The notes beneath the pieces were generated by a model, which did no database searches, was not told the DNA's origin, and saw nothing but the letters and a program-made list of their open reading frames with translations. From Mycobacterium gordonae (lineage in GTDB: Bacteria; Actinomycetota; Actinomycetes; Mycobacteriales; Mycobacteriaceae), in the NCBI RefSeq assembly GCF_001417955.2, contig NZ_LKTM01000112.1, positions 124,001 through 188,000 of the forward strand: DNA of 64,000 nucleotides, read 5' to 3'. Made by a program: the position numbers and the translations under genes. The stretch's first letter is position 1; every line of letters starts with the position of its first letter. Shown in pieces: positions 49,084-58,667 of the stretch.

Positions 49084-49644
49084 GTGACGACCCTGTACAA
49101 CCAACCAGCCCTGCCGGCGAAACTGTGGCACTGGCTTGCTCATCCGCCCACCGGCGCCCCCGCGGCGACACTGCTGATCCGGCTGATGGCCGGCGGAGTG
49201 TTTCTGTGGGAGGGCACTTTGAAGTTCGTGCTCCCGAACCAGGGCGTCGGGCGCTTCACCAAGATCGGTATCCCGTTCCCGGAGTTGAGTGCGAACTTCG
49301 TTGGGCTGCTTGAGATCACCGGGGGAGTGCTGTTGTTGCTGGGCTTGTTCACCCGCTTCATCAGCATCCCCTTCATCGTGGAGATGATCGTCGCGATGCT
49401 GTCCACCAAGATCGCCATCTTCCTCGGGGTGTCGCCGCTGCCCTTGCCTCCGGTGCCGCCACAGACCGGGTTCTGGGCGGTGCTGCATGAAGTTCGCTCC
49501 GAGTACGCCCAGTTGCTGACGGTGACGTTCCTGCTCATCGTCGGGCCCGGCCCGTGGTCGGTTGACGCGCTGCGCGCGCGGCGACGTGGTCGCGGATCGG
49601 CGGAAGCCGCAGACGTCGCGAAAGCGCCGGCAGGAGTTCGCTGA
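49084..49644 (+). CDS. DoxX-family membrane protein
   Basis: This 186-residue protein has four hydrophobic segments (LLIRLMAGGVFLWEGTLKFV, FVGLLEITGGVLLLLGLFTR, IPFIVEMIVAMLSTKIAIFL, QLLTVTFLLIVGPGPWSVDAL). The GTG at 49084 has GGAGG seven bases upstream. DoxX relatives in mycobacteria form redox-associated membrane complexes. It lies 71 bases after the monooxygenase on the same strand and may be co-expressed. Confidence 0.85.
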   Translation: MTTLYNQPALPAKLWHWLAHPPTGAPAATLLIRLMAGGVFLWEGTLKFVLPNQGVGRFTKIGIPFPELSANFVGLLEITGGVLLLLGLFTRFISIPFIVEMIVAMLSTKIAIFLGVSPLPLPPVPPQTGFWAVLHEVRSEYAQLLTVTFLLIVGPGPWSVDALRARRRGRGSAEAADVAKAPAGVR

Positions 49645-49664
49645 CGGGGACGGCGCGCCGCGGG

Positions 49665-51092
49665 TCAGCCCGTCAGGGGCGGAATGTTCAGCGCGCGCAA
49701 CAGCGTGCCCAGCCCGGTCGTCACCGCGGACACCGCGGTGACGCTGGGCTGGCCGAGGTTGACGGTGAGTCCCGGGTGCAACGACGCGACGTAGGGATAG
49801 GTGTCGGGCAGGTATGTCTGCGGCAGCACACCCGCCCACACCAGGTTGGCCTGAACGCCTTGCACGGTTCCCTTGATCAGGTAGCTGCCGACGTTGACGG
49901 GGTTGATCACCGGGAACAGGCTGGCCGGAGTGGGCAGGTTCGCGTATTCGGTGTTGACGCCGCCGATATCGCCGTACCCCAGATCGATCAGCACCCGCAG
50001 GGGCGGCTGTATCAGGTTGAGCACGGGTTGTGGCAGATTCAGCGGCCGCAGCAGTGGCAGGTCCTGGCTCGGAATCAGATAGTAGGTGGTGTTGCCGACC
50101 GCCCCTGGCGACACCGGCGCGACTATCGCCGACGCAATCTGTGCGGGCGTTAGGTTTTCGTACGCGGGAGCCGGACTCAGGTGGCCGTAGTACATGCCGG
50201 CCAGGGCATTGGCGTCGGCCAGCAGGTTGAGCGGGTACCGGGGGAAGTGGGCGAACCCGTCGTACTGGATGGTGTAGATCGAGGTGGGGTAAACCGAATC
50301 CGGTGTCGCGCCGCTGAATGTCTCGTTGACGCCGGGAAGGTACATCCCGACGAAGCGCTGGAACAGGCCGCCGTTGGGGTTGTTGGGGTTGCCGGCCAGT
50401 ACGAAGCTCAGGTCGGACGGGGGCGGCCCGGTGATCGAGCCGTTGGCGATGCCTTTCAGATATTCGGTGATGATGCTGGCGCTTTGGGAGAAGCCGAACG
50501 CGACGGTGTGCGTGCCCGGTGGTTGTGCGGCGATCGCCTGCTTCAAGATCTCGAGTCCCCGGGCGACCGACGTGTCGTAGGTCAGGCTGTTCAGGCCGGT
50601 CAACGGGAAGCCCTGCTCGGGGGTGGTCAATCCGGTCGGAATGGCCGACTGCGGCGCGATGAGCGGGGCGATGTAGGCGTTGTAGATGTTGTTGAGGTAG
50701 GCGGCATTCGGGGTGGGGTTACCGGTGCCGCCCATGATCAAGGTGGTGACGCCGGTACTCAGTGGGCCGGCGAGCGTCGATTCGCTCGTCGCCTCCGCGC
50801 TCAGGTACGAACCGCACGCCGCGCCCAACGTCCGAACGAAGTGCTGATGAAACGCGTTGGCCCGCTCGCTGAGTGCCTGGAACTCCTGGCCGTAACCGGT
50901 GAAGAACGTTGCGATCGCCGCCGAAACCTCATCAGCCGCAGCCGATATCACGGTGGTGGTGTGCCGGGCTGCCGCCGCGTTCGCCGAGTCCAGCGTCACA
51001 CGGATCGTCTCGAGACGCGACGCCGCCGCCGCGAGCGCCTCCGGAGTCACGGTGAGCAACGACACGCCGCCCGGCGGTGCCGGCCCGCTCAT
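49665..51092 (-). CDS. PE family protein with PE-PPE serine hydrolase domain
   Basis: This 475-residue protein has a PE domain (about residues 10-105, LLTVTPEALAAAASRLETI) and then an alpha/beta-hydrolase PE-PPE domain with nucleophile elbow GFSQS (Ser202). Such proteins act as esterases or lipases at the cell surface after ESX secretion. PE homology starts at VSLLTV, so the GTG at 51065 may be the true start; the ATG at 51092 overlaps the PPE stop by four bases. The two genes are a classic PE/PPE pair, although in PPE-then-PE order. Confidence 0.87.
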   Translation of the reverse strand: MSGPAPPGGVSLLTVTPEALAAAASRLETIRVTLDSANAAAARHTTTVISAAADEVSAAIATFFTGYGQEFQALSERANAFHQHFVRTLGAACGSYLSAEATSESTLAGPLSTGVTTLIMGGTGNPTPNAAYLNNIYNAYIAPLIAPQSAIPTGLTTPEQGFPLTGLNSLTYDTSVARGLEILKQAIAAQPPGTHTVAFGFSQSASIITEYLKGIANGSITGPPPSDLSFVLAGNPNNPNGGLFQRFVGMYLPGVNETFSGATPDSVYPTSIYTIQYDGFAHFPRYPLNLLADANALAGMYYGHLSPAPAYENLTPAQIASAIVAPVSPGAVGNTTYYLIPSQDLPLLRPLNLPQPVLNLIQPPLRVLIDLGYGDIGGVNTEYANLPTPASLFPVINPVNVGSYLIKGTVQGVQANLVWAGVLPQTYLPDTYPYVASLHPGLTVNLGQPSVTAVSAVTTGLGTLLRALNIPPLTG

Positions 51093-52711
51093 CGTGACCC
51101 CGCTGCATCGGACTCGTCGGGCGCCCAGGTGCTCGGCATCAGCGGTGTGGTTGGGCCACTACCGAATTCGTCGCCGCCCAACATGGTCAAGCCCGCGGCT
51201 TCGGAAGCGACAGCGGCCGGGCGGCGGGCGGTGCCGGTGAAGCCCAGTCGTTCCGCTCCGCGGTCCGAGGCCCTGGTAGGCGTGCTGGACGCGGCGTCGG
51301 GACCGTGCCCGGCATCACCCTTCACGTTGTCGTCCAGGTCCATGTACTCATAACCCCGTCCGCGCACTTCGACTTTGGCGCGCCGCTGCCGGCGCGCTCG
51401 CGCCTTCTCCTGCGCCAGGGCCGCCAAAGCTGCAGGGGTTTCGGCGGTCTCGGTAGCCGGAGACTTTCGTTTGACACCGGCCTTGGTGACTGCCGGAGAA
51501 TTCATGCCGACCGACCCGCCCATCAGATACGAGAAGGGTCCGGCGGGGGTGCCGCCCGGGGGTGGCGTTGCGCCCGGCGCGACGGGTACCGCGGGTGCGG
51601 TGGTGGGCAACGGTGCGGCCGGTGCGAGAGCCGGGGCCACGGCGGCCGGCGCCGGCGCTGTCCCGGCCGGCGCCGGCATCGGAGCCGGGCTCACGACGGG
51701 GGCGGTCGGCCCGATCGGGACCGGCTCGGCGCCCGCGTGCACGTGGGCGGCCACTTCCGCGATTCCGACGCTGCCGGCGGCCGCCAGACCCGCCAGCGCC
51801 GGGCCGGCCAGCAGGGGGGCCAGGCCCGCCGCCAACAGCGGGAAGGTCACCAGAAACTGGATGACCTGAATCGTCACGTCGTACACGATGGCGACTCCGC
51901 CGAAGGCGTAGGCAGCCGCGATCAGTGCCGGGTTGTTACCAGCCGCAGCGACAAGTGCCTGCAACAGGGCCGGATAGCCGGTGGTCGGTGACGAGGCTAC
52001 CGAGATGTCATTGAGAATCAGGGACAGCGGATCCGTTCCGGGCGGGACGCTGAACAGGTAGTCCAGCAGGGACTGGTTGCCCCCGCCCCCGACACGGTTG
52101 AAGATCTGCTCGACCTCGGTCAGAAACTCGGTCAGCGAGGACAGCGGGTCGGCCGAGGCTGCCGCCGGGCCGGCCCGCACGATGGGCGGGGCCGCCTCGG
52201 TGGGCGGTGCCGCGGTCACTGATGCGGTCGAAACACTCTGGTAGACAGTCATTGTGGTGGCGGCTTGCACCCACATGCGGACGTAGTCGGCCTCATTGAG
52301 CGCGATCGGGATGGTGTTGATGCCGAAGAAATTCGTTGCCAGCAGCACCGTGTGGGTGGCGTGGTTGGCGGCCAGCTCGCCGAGGGTCGGCATCGCCGCC
52401 AGTGCGGTGGCGTAGCTGACGGCCGCGGTTTCGTGCTGAGCTGCCGTCGCGGCTGCGTCGGCGGCCGCCCGGGTCAGCCACGCCACATAGGGTGCGTTGG
52501 CCGCCGCATACGAGGAGGCGGCAGCACCCTGCCACGACTGCGCCTGCGCGGCGGCCACGAGCGCTGACAACTCTTCGGCGACCGCGATGTACTCGGTGCT
52601 CAAGTGATTCCATGCCCCGGCCGCTGCCAGCAGCGGGCCCGGCCCAGGGCCGCTATTCAGCAAAGCCGAATGAACCTCGGGTGGGAACGCCATCCATACC
52701 GGCGCGGTCAA
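51089..52711 (-). CDS. PPE family protein, PPW subfamily
   Basis: This 540-residue protein has an N-terminal PPE domain (MAFPPEVHSALLNSGPGPGP, SWQG as the WxG turn near residue 59). A hydrophobic and Ala/Pro-rich middle follows. The C-terminus carries the PPW signature LGFTGTARRP and PLMPSTW. The TTG at 52711 gives the usual MTAPVWMA start. It should be secreted by an ESX system with the PE partner encoded next. No ESX core gene is in the window. The divergent promoter is shared with the ABC exporter. Confidence 0.88.
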   Translation of the reverse strand: MTAPVWMAFPPEVHSALLNSGPGPGPLLAAAGAWNHLSTEYIAVAEELSALVAAAQAQSWQGAAASSYAAANAPYVAWLTRAAADAAATAAQHETAAVSYATALAAMPTLGELAANHATHTVLLATNFFGINTIPIALNEADYVRMWVQAATTMTVYQSVSTASVTAAPPTEAAPPIVRAGPAAASADPLSSLTEFLTEVEQIFNRVGGGGNQSLLDYLFSVPPGTDPLSLILNDISVASSPTTGYPALLQALVAAAGNNPALIAAAYAFGGVAIVYDVTIQVIQFLVTFPLLAAGLAPLLAGPALAGLAAAGSVGIAEVAAHVHAGAEPVPIGPTAPVVSPAPMPAPAGTAPAPAAVAPALAPAAPLPTTAPAVPVAPGATPPPGGTPAGPFSYLMGGSVGMNSPAVTKAGVKRKSPATETAETPAALAALAQEKARARRQRRAKVEVRGRGYEYMDLDDNVKGDAGHGPDAASSTPTRASDRGAERLGFTGTARRPAAVASEAAGLTMLGGDEFGSGPTTPLMPSTWAPDESDAAGSR

Positions 52712-52864
52712 TGCCAGTGGGACACAATCGGATACCTCCGAGGAAACAGCGGAATCGTCATAGCGCCACTCAGCTTTCTGCTCGCGCTAACGATGCCGGC
52801 GGGCGGGATGCCTGCCGCCGGGCGACCCTAGCAATCTTGCGAAGTGTTTGCATGTAGGACTTTA

Positions 52865-52883
52865 GGCGTTAGCGTAACCCAGG
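52865..52883. promoter_or_regulatory. Degenerate IdeR-like iron box (tentative)
   Basis: The core GTTA-GCG-TAAC at 52868-52878 has the spacing of the IdeR consensus (GTTAGGCTAAC), but the centre is altered and the outer TTAG/CTAA arms match only in part. It sits 154 bases from the PPE start and 115 bases before the ABC exporter start. If real, it would make this PE/PPE-ABC-NRPS region iron-regulated. Confidence 0.35.
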
Positions 52884-52997
52884 TGCGACTGACCGCGCTA
52901 GCAAAGGCTGCCGCAGCGGACCCGGATTCCGAAGTTGCTGCCGTAGCGCACTATTACCGGTCGGCCCGCAGCTGGACAGTCGCGACCGAGGAGAGGC

Positions 52998-54770
52998 GTG
53001 CGAGAAGACACTGAACCGAACGCCGCTCGACCGCCGGGAATTCTCAGGCCGGCGCGAGCGACACTCGTTGCATGCGGCCTGTTGTCGGCGCTCAGCTCAC
53101 TTGCCGGGATGGCGCCGCTGTTCGCCGTCGTGGAAGTGAGCCGACGACTGCTCGCGGGCGACGCCGACGTGTGGCCGATCATCACCGTGGCGGTGGTGGC
53201 GCTTGCCGCAAAACAGCTGGGTGTCTTGACTGCCGGTGTGCTGACCCATCTGGCCGACATCCAGGTGTCGTTTCGGATCCGCCGTGAACTCCTGGTCAAA
53301 CTCGCCAAGGTCCCACTTGCCTGGTTCAGCGATCGCAACTCCGGCATTGTGAAGAAGGCGGTGGAAGACGATGTGGCGGCGCTGCATCGTCTCGTCGCGC
53401 ACTCGATCGTGGAACTCAGCGCCGCATCGGTGCCGCCCGTGGTGGCGTTCGTCTACCTGTTCGCACTGGACTGGCGGATGGCATTGGCGACGCTGTTGCC
53501 GGTCGTCGCCGGGTTCGCCGCTTATCAACGCGCGATGGCCAGTGCCGGCACCAAGTATCCGGAGTTCATGGAATGGCTGGTTCGCCTCAACAGCGCGGCA
53601 GTGGAACTCGTCAACGGCATCGGGGTGGTGAAGGCGTTCGGCACGCCGGGCACGGCGGGCCGCCGATTCCGGGACGTGTCAAAGGCTTTCGCGCACTTTT
53701 TTCTCGACTGGGCAAAATCCACCAGCGTGGCGGGGGTGACGGCGGAGATCCTGCTCTCGCCACCGAGCATCCTAATCGTAGTCGCAACGGCCGGCGTGTT
53801 TCTGACCGCTGACGGCGATCTCAGGCCGGGAGACTTCATCGCCTTCCTGGTTTTCGGCACCGTCATCACCGCGGGGTGGATGACGGTGCTGATGTCCGTA
53901 CACCCGTTGGTCACCGCCCTGAAGGTCGCCCGCGGCATCCGCGAATTGCTGGCTACGCCGGAACTTCCGGTGGCGGGCGAACCGGTGGCGCCGGATGCCA
54001 CGACGCCCGGGCCGGTGGTGCGGATGCGCGATGTGTGCGTCACCTTTGGTGACACCTTGGCCCTGAACGGAATCGATCTTCGTCTCGAACGCGGCACCAT
54101 CACCGCGCTGGTGGGGCCCTCCGGCTCGGGAAAGTCGACACTGGCCAAGCTGCTGCCCCGGTTCGATGACCCCTGCTCGGGGTCGGTCGAACTGTACGGA
54201 GTGGACCTGCGGCGGATCGCTGCCGCCGAGCTCTACCAGCAGGTGGCATTCGTGTTCCAGGAGTCACACCTGTTGTCCACCATGAGCATCCGCGACAACA
54301 TCCGGCTGGGTTGTCCCGGCGCCGACGACACGCAGGTGCGCGCGGCCGCTGCCAAGGCCCAGATCCTGTCGAAGATCGAAGAGTTGCCCCGCGGATTGGA
54401 GTCCGTGGTGGGCGAGGATGCGGCGCTTTCCGGCGGCGAACGGCAACGTGTCTGCATCGCCCGCGCGATTCTTGCCGACCGCCCGGTTCTGGTACTCGAC
54501 GAGGCGACGGCCAGCGCCGATCCGGAGAACGAGGCGCGCATCCAGGAGGCCCTCAGTGAGGTCGCACGGGACCGGACGGTCCTGGTGATCGCGCACCGAC
54601 TCAGCACCATCCGGGGTGCCGACAACATCGTCGTACTCGACCGCGGCCGGATCGCCGAATCGGGAAGACATGCCGACCTGCTGGCGGCCGGGGGAGGTTA
54701 CGCCCGGTTGTGGCAGCAGGAAAGAACCGCCGAACGCGGCGTCGTCGAGCAACTGGAGGCGGGGCGATGA
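52998..54770 (+). CDS. ABC exporter half-transporter (IrtA/IrtB-like), first subunit
   Basis: This 590-residue protein has an N-terminal six-helix ABC membrane domain (about residues 20-310) and a C-terminal ATPase. Walker A is GPSGSGKST, the signature LSGGERQRVCIARAIL, and Walker B VLVLDEATASAD. The pair with the next gene (ATGA overlap) is a heterodimer. It resembles siderophore transporters IrtA/IrtB but lacks the IrtA siderophore-interaction domain. The NRPS downstream suggests it moves that product across the membrane. Direction is not determinable from sequence. Confidence 0.87.
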   Translation: MREDTEPNAARPPGILRPARATLVACGLLSALSSLAGMAPLFAVVEVSRRLLAGDADVWPIITVAVVALAAKQLGVLTAGVLTHLADIQVSFRIRRELLVKLAKVPLAWFSDRNSGIVKKAVEDDVAALHRLVAHSIVELSAASVPPVVAFVYLFALDWRMALATLLPVVAGFAAYQRAMASAGTKYPEFMEWLVRLNSAAVELVNGIGVVKAFGTPGTAGRRFRDVSKAFAHFFLDWAKSTSVAGVTAEILLSPPSILIVVATAGVFLTADGDLRPGDFIAFLVFGTVITAGWMTVLMSVHPLVTALKVARGIRELLATPELPVAGEPVAPDATTPGPVVRMRDVCVTFGDTLALNGIDLRLERGTITALVGPSGSGKSTLAKLLPRFDDPCSGSVELYGVDLRRIAAAELYQQVAFVFQESHLLSTMSIRDNIRLGCPGADDTQVRAAAAKAQILSKIEELPRGLESVVGEDAALSGGERQRVCIARAILADRPVLVLDEATASADPENEARIQEALSEVARDRTVLVIAHRLSTIRGADNIVVLDRGRIAESGRHADLLAAGGGYARLWQQERTAERGVVEQLEAGR

Positions 54771-56551
54771 TCACTGTGATCCGCTACCTGCTCGAACTGC
54801 TCGACGGCCGTGGGCGGCGCCGACTGCGCACGATGCTGATGCTGCAAGGCGCGCAAGGGATTCTGCAAGGCGTCGGTTTCCTGTTCGTGGTCCCGCTCAT
54901 CGGCGCCGTCGTCCAGCGTCCCGCGAATCACGGGCAGCTCTGGTTCGCGGTCGCCGCGATCGGGGTCACGGTGGCGATCCATCACGTGTTGCTGGCGTGG
55001 AGCACGACACTGGGCTATCAGGTCGGCACGGACGCACTGACCGGATTTCACGCCCGAATCGGAGACCACCTGGCCAGGTTGCCGCTCGGCTGGTTCGGGC
55101 CCGACCGCACCGGGCCGGTCGGACGCTTAGTGGCCAAGGACGCGATCGACGTCGCGGACTTCCCGTCCCATCTGCTCCGGCACGTCATCGTCGGGGTGAG
55201 CGCGCCGCTGACCCTGATCATCGGCAGCTATCTCAGCGACTGGCGCATCGGTCTCGCGCTCACCGTGGGCGCCGTGTTGTGCGCACTGTCAGTGCGAATG
55301 TTCATGGGTATCGTGCACCGCAACGACGGCGACTACGAGGACGATATCGGTGCCACCGCGTCACGGATCGTCGAGTACGCGCGCATGCAACCCACCTTGC
55401 GGGCCTACGGCGTCCTGGGCCGGCGGGAGCTGGGCACACTGGAGGAATCCCTTATCCGGCAACAACGTTCACAGTCAAGGCTCACCATCCGCGGTGCATG
55501 GGGGCTGATCGCCTGCTTCGGCACCATGCAGCTGGTCGTGACGACCGTCATCGCCTTCGCCGTCATGTTGACGCTGCGCGGCGAGTTGGCGCTACCCACC
55601 ATGATCGGCCTGCTCATCATCACCCTGCGCATGATCGATCCCATCTCTCAGCTGGGCGACCTCGCCGGGCACGTGCAGGTGACCGCGGACGCGATCGTCC
55701 GGGTGCGTAAGCTGCTTGCGGTGCCGGCCCTCCCGGAACCCGAGACCGAAAGTCCGGCACCCCTGGACTTCGGCGTCGAGTTGCGCGGTGTGCGTTTCGG
55801 TTACCGCGACGGGGAAACCGTCGTCGACGGCGTCGACGCCGTCATTCCGGCGGGCGGTCTCACCGCCATCGTCGGTCCATCCGGGGCGGGAAAGACGACG
55901 TTGCTGCGACTGATCGGCCGGTTCTTCGACGTCGACGACGGCAGCATCCTGATCGGCGGCCGCGACGTGCGTCAACTCGGCACCAGCAGGGTTGCGCACC
56001 TGACCGCACACGTCTTCGAAGACGTGTACCTCTTCGACGGGACCATCGCCGACAACCTGCGGATGGCTGCTCCGGGAGCCACGGACACCGCACTCGACTG
56101 CGTCGCGGCCATTGCCCGGTTGGACGAGGTGATCGCGCGGCTGCCCGAGGGCTGGCAAACCCGGGTCGGCGAGGGAGGCTCGGCACTGTCGGGCGGCGAA
56201 CGGCAGCGGGTCGCCATCGCCCGGGCGCTACTCAAGGACGCCCCCATCGTGCTCCTGGACGAAGCGACCGCCGCGCTGGATGCCGTCAACGAGGCGGCAA
56301 TCGCCGACGCCATTCGTGAGCTGGCCCACGACCGCACCGTTGTCGTTGTCGCGCATCGGCTTTCGACCGTGATGTCAGCCGACCAGATCTTGGTGCTGGA
56401 CCACGGTTGCATCACCGCCCGCGGCCGTCATGACCAACTACTGTCCGAGGGCGGCACCTATGCCCGATTCTGGCGGGAGCGTCTTCAGGCCCGCGGCTGG
56501 GCACTGCGGGCCGAGCCTCAGGTAACGGATCTGAACACGTTGAATTTGTAG
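54767..56551 (+). CDS. ABC exporter half-transporter (IrtA/IrtB-like), second subunit
   Basis: This 594-residue partner subunit has the same layout. Membrane segments such as QLVVTTVIAFAVMLTLRGEL are followed by an ATPase with Walker A GPSGAGKTT, signature LSGGERQRVAIARALL and Walker B IVLLDEATAALD. Both ATP sites of the heterodimer look catalytically complete. The last 34 bases overlap the convergent methyltransferase gene. Confidence 0.87.
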   Translation: MITVIRYLLELLDGRGRRRLRTMLMLQGAQGILQGVGFLFVVPLIGAVVQRPANHGQLWFAVAAIGVTVAIHHVLLAWSTTLGYQVGTDALTGFHARIGDHLARLPLGWFGPDRTGPVGRLVAKDAIDVADFPSHLLRHVIVGVSAPLTLIIGSYLSDWRIGLALTVGAVLCALSVRMFMGIVHRNDGDYEDDIGATASRIVEYARMQPTLRAYGVLGRRELGTLEESLIRQQRSQSRLTIRGAWGLIACFGTMQLVVTTVIAFAVMLTLRGELALPTMIGLLIITLRMIDPISQLGDLAGHVQVTADAIVRVRKLLAVPALPEPETESPAPLDFGVELRGVRFGYRDGETVVDGVDAVIPAGGLTAIVGPSGAGKTTLLRLIGRFFDVDDGSILIGGRDVRQLGTSRVAHLTAHVFEDVYLFDGTIADNLRMAAPGATDTALDCVAAIARLDEVIARLPEGWQTRVGEGGSALSGGERQRVAIARALLKDAPIVLLDEATAALDAVNEAAIADAIRELAHDRTVVVVAHRLSTVMSADQILVLDHGCITARGRHDQLLSEGGTYARFWRERLQARGWALRAEPQVTDLNTLNL

Positions 56552-57336
56552 GTGTTGACCATCGACGGCATCAGGCGCGCCAACACCGACATGCCCACCC
56601 GCCTTGGCCGGGGCCAGGATTCGGCAATCTCGGGCAGCGGGTTGGCCAGCGTGCGAGTGTCGAGCAGCTTCAGGCCACAGGGCTCGACGTCATGTGGATC
56701 GTCGCAGACCCATCGCAGCCGAGCCTTCACCTTCGCCAGCGACCGGTTGCGGTCCTGCCCGGTCACCATCCGCTGTCCGGCGGTGTCGAACGCCAGCAAG
56801 GAGCCTGGAAACCGTTGCGCGAGTTGGGTGAGAACGCGACGCACGTCGTCGCCACCGAGATAGATCAGCACGGCTTCGCTGAGGAACAGGTACGGCCCGG
56901 GGGAGGCGGCCACCACGTCGAACCAATCGGTGTCCAGCACGGAGCCCGCCAGCATCGTGCACCGCTCGCTGTCGCCGAAGAACCTGCGGCGCAAGGCGAT
57001 GGTGTCGGGGAGGTCGAGGTCGAACCAGTGGATGCGGCCATTGTCCAGCCGGTCGAATCTGGTGTTCAGTCCGGTGCCGATCTCCACGACCGTGCCGCCC
57101 GGGTGCTGGCCGATGAACCGGGCCGCCCAGCCGTCGAAAATCGACGATCGGTACACCGACCCGGATAACGACGAACCGCCGAATCCGCTGAAGTCGTAGT
57201 CGATGGACTCGACGAGTTCGCGCGCCCGGCGGTCGCCGAGCACCGGGCGGCGGGATGCGGCGTCACAGGCTCGGGCGTAGAGCGGAATCAGCAGTGTTTC
57301 CTGGACCTCACCTAGGTCCGGAGCGGCCCTCCTCAT
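56518..57336 (-). CDS. Class I SAM-dependent methyltransferase, TcmP/LCMT-like
   Basis: This protein of about 272 residues starts at the ATG at 57336 (MRRAAPDLGEVQETLLIPLY). The SAM-binding loop is VVEIGTGLNTRFDRLD, then WFDLDLPDTIALRRRFF with the acidic residue that binds the ribose. It belongs to the leucine-carboxyl-methyltransferase/tetracenomycin O-methyltransferase group, which often modifies natural products. It may methylate the product of the neighbouring NRPS. It is not of the MysB type. A longer frame to 57390 is possible. Confidence 0.82.
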   Translation of the reverse strand: MRRAAPDLGEVQETLLIPLYARACDAASRRPVLGDRRARELVESIDYDFSGFGGSSLSGSVYRSSIFDGWAARFIGQHPGGTVVEIGTGLNTRFDRLDNGRIHWFDLDLPDTIALRRRFFGDSERCTMLAGSVLDTDWFDVVAASPGPYLFLSEAVLIYLGGDDVRRVLTQLAQRFPGSLLAFDTAGQRMVTGQDRNRSLAKVKARLRWVCDDPHDVEPCGLKLLDTRTLANPLPEIAESWPRPRRVGMSVLARLMPSMVNTYKFNVFRSVT

Positions 57337-57367
57337 GAACTCACCATGCCAGTTATCAGGGCGGGTA

Positions 57368-58591
57368 TCAGAGGGTGCCGCCCAGAGCATGTCCGAGAAT
57401 GCTGATCAGACCCGCGGTGGCGCCGATCGGACCCACCGGAATGGCGGGGATATTCAGGCTCCCGCCGGCGAAGTCGTCCGGCGGGAAGAAGCTGAACTGC
57501 AATCCCAGAGCGTTGAGCATGGACCCGCCGGTGCCGTAGTACATCGGGCCGCTGGCGCCCGTCACCACCTCGCCCGGGCTGAACAGCCCGCCGAAGGCGA
57601 AGCTGAGACCGTCGAGTCGTTCCCCGCCCGCCGATCCCGACGTGACGAACGGGTCGAACGTCGGAGCGAGTGCGTCCAGGTTCAGAGTGGCGCCGTTGAA
57701 GAAGGCGTCGACGACGTTGGCCGGTGCGTCGATCAGGTGACCCAACGCCGCGACCGGCGAGCCACCGGTGAGGTCGGCGAAGACGGACCCCGCGGTATTC
57801 CACAGCGCCACAGCGGGGCTGACGAACGGCCCGACCGCACCGAGCAGCACACCGCTGGCCGGCGATGCGGCGAAATTGGTGAGGCCGGCCACCAGGGCCT
57901 GCTCGAAACCGGACGAACCGGTCTGGAAATCCGCCAGGCCGGCCAGCCCTTCGTACAGCTGGACATGCACGTCGTTGATGGGAACGATCTCCGGAGGCGT
58001 GACGCTTCCGTTGGTCGCCTGGGTGACCCCGCCCAGGGTGTGCTGGACGACGGCGGAGACGACATCTTGGGGTGCGCCGACCAGGAACACGGATTGCGCC
58101 GCGGTCCGGAGGTTTCCGAAGAATGCCGTCGGGTCGGTCGCAAGTTGGCGAAGACCGGTGGAGATGCCGCCGGCCAACGTGTTCAGGCTCGCCGGCGCGG
58201 CTCCGAATACCGTCTGGGCATTGCTGGCGGTGGCGTCCAGGGTCGCGGTCCATCTGGATAGCGGTTCGATGCCACCTGGGCTCGCGGCGGCGGTGAGCAC
58301 CGCACGGGCGTTGCCGGCCTCGGCGCCGGCGTATGCCGCGGCGCCGGCGTTGACCGAGTTGACGAATTCCGCATGGAATGACTGTGTCTGAGCGCTGACG
58401 GCCTGGAATTCGCGGCCGAGGTCACGGAACAAGGCGGCGATCGCGACCGATATCTCGTCTTGTGCCGCCGCGGCGATGCCGGTCGTGGGCCCGGCAACGG
58501 TCGCGGCCGCGTCGGCCAGCGACGTGCCGATGCCGGCCAGCTCGTGGGCCGCCTGGTGCACCAGTTGCGACGCTGCGATCACATACGACAT
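57368..58591 (-). CDS. PE family protein with unique C-terminal domain
   Basis: This 407-residue protein has a canonical PE domain (MSYVIAASQLVHQAAHELAG, residues 1-100) and a ~300-residue C-terminal region rich in Gly/Ala/Phe without PGRS repeats or a GxSxG elbow. The ATG at 58591 has AGGAG nine bases upstream; the open frame runs far upstream only as a shadow of the NRPS. It is divergent from the NRPS gene and shares its promoter. It is probably an exported surface protein linked to that locus. Confidence 0.82.
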   Translation of the reverse strand: MSYVIAASQLVHQAAHELAGIGTSLADAAATVAGPTTGIAAAAQDEISVAIAALFRDLGREFQAVSAQTQSFHAEFVNSVNAGAAAYAGAEAGNARAVLTAAASPGGIEPLSRWTATLDATASNAQTVFGAAPASLNTLAGGISTGLRQLATDPTAFFGNLRTAAQSVFLVGAPQDVVSAVVQHTLGGVTQATNGSVTPPEIVPINDVHVQLYEGLAGLADFQTGSSGFEQALVAGLTNFAASPASGVLLGAVGPFVSPAVALWNTAGSVFADLTGGSPVAALGHLIDAPANVVDAFFNGATLNLDALAPTFDPFVTSGSAGGERLDGLSFAFGGLFSPGEVVTGASGPMYYGTGGSMLNALGLQFSFFPPDDFAGGSLNIPAIPVGPIGATAGLISILGHALGGTL

Positions 58592-58667
58592 CCGTTGGTC
58601 TCCTGAGCTCCCAGAGGTGACGAGCGTTGGCCGGCGGAACCACATCGGGACTTCTTGCATATGATTC

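Noticed and set aside
56518..57336. The TcmP-like methyltransferase as the missing mysB
   Set aside because: It is 44 kb away, sits beside an NRPS, and belongs to the LCMT/TcmP family rather than the Methyltransf_3 type of MysB.
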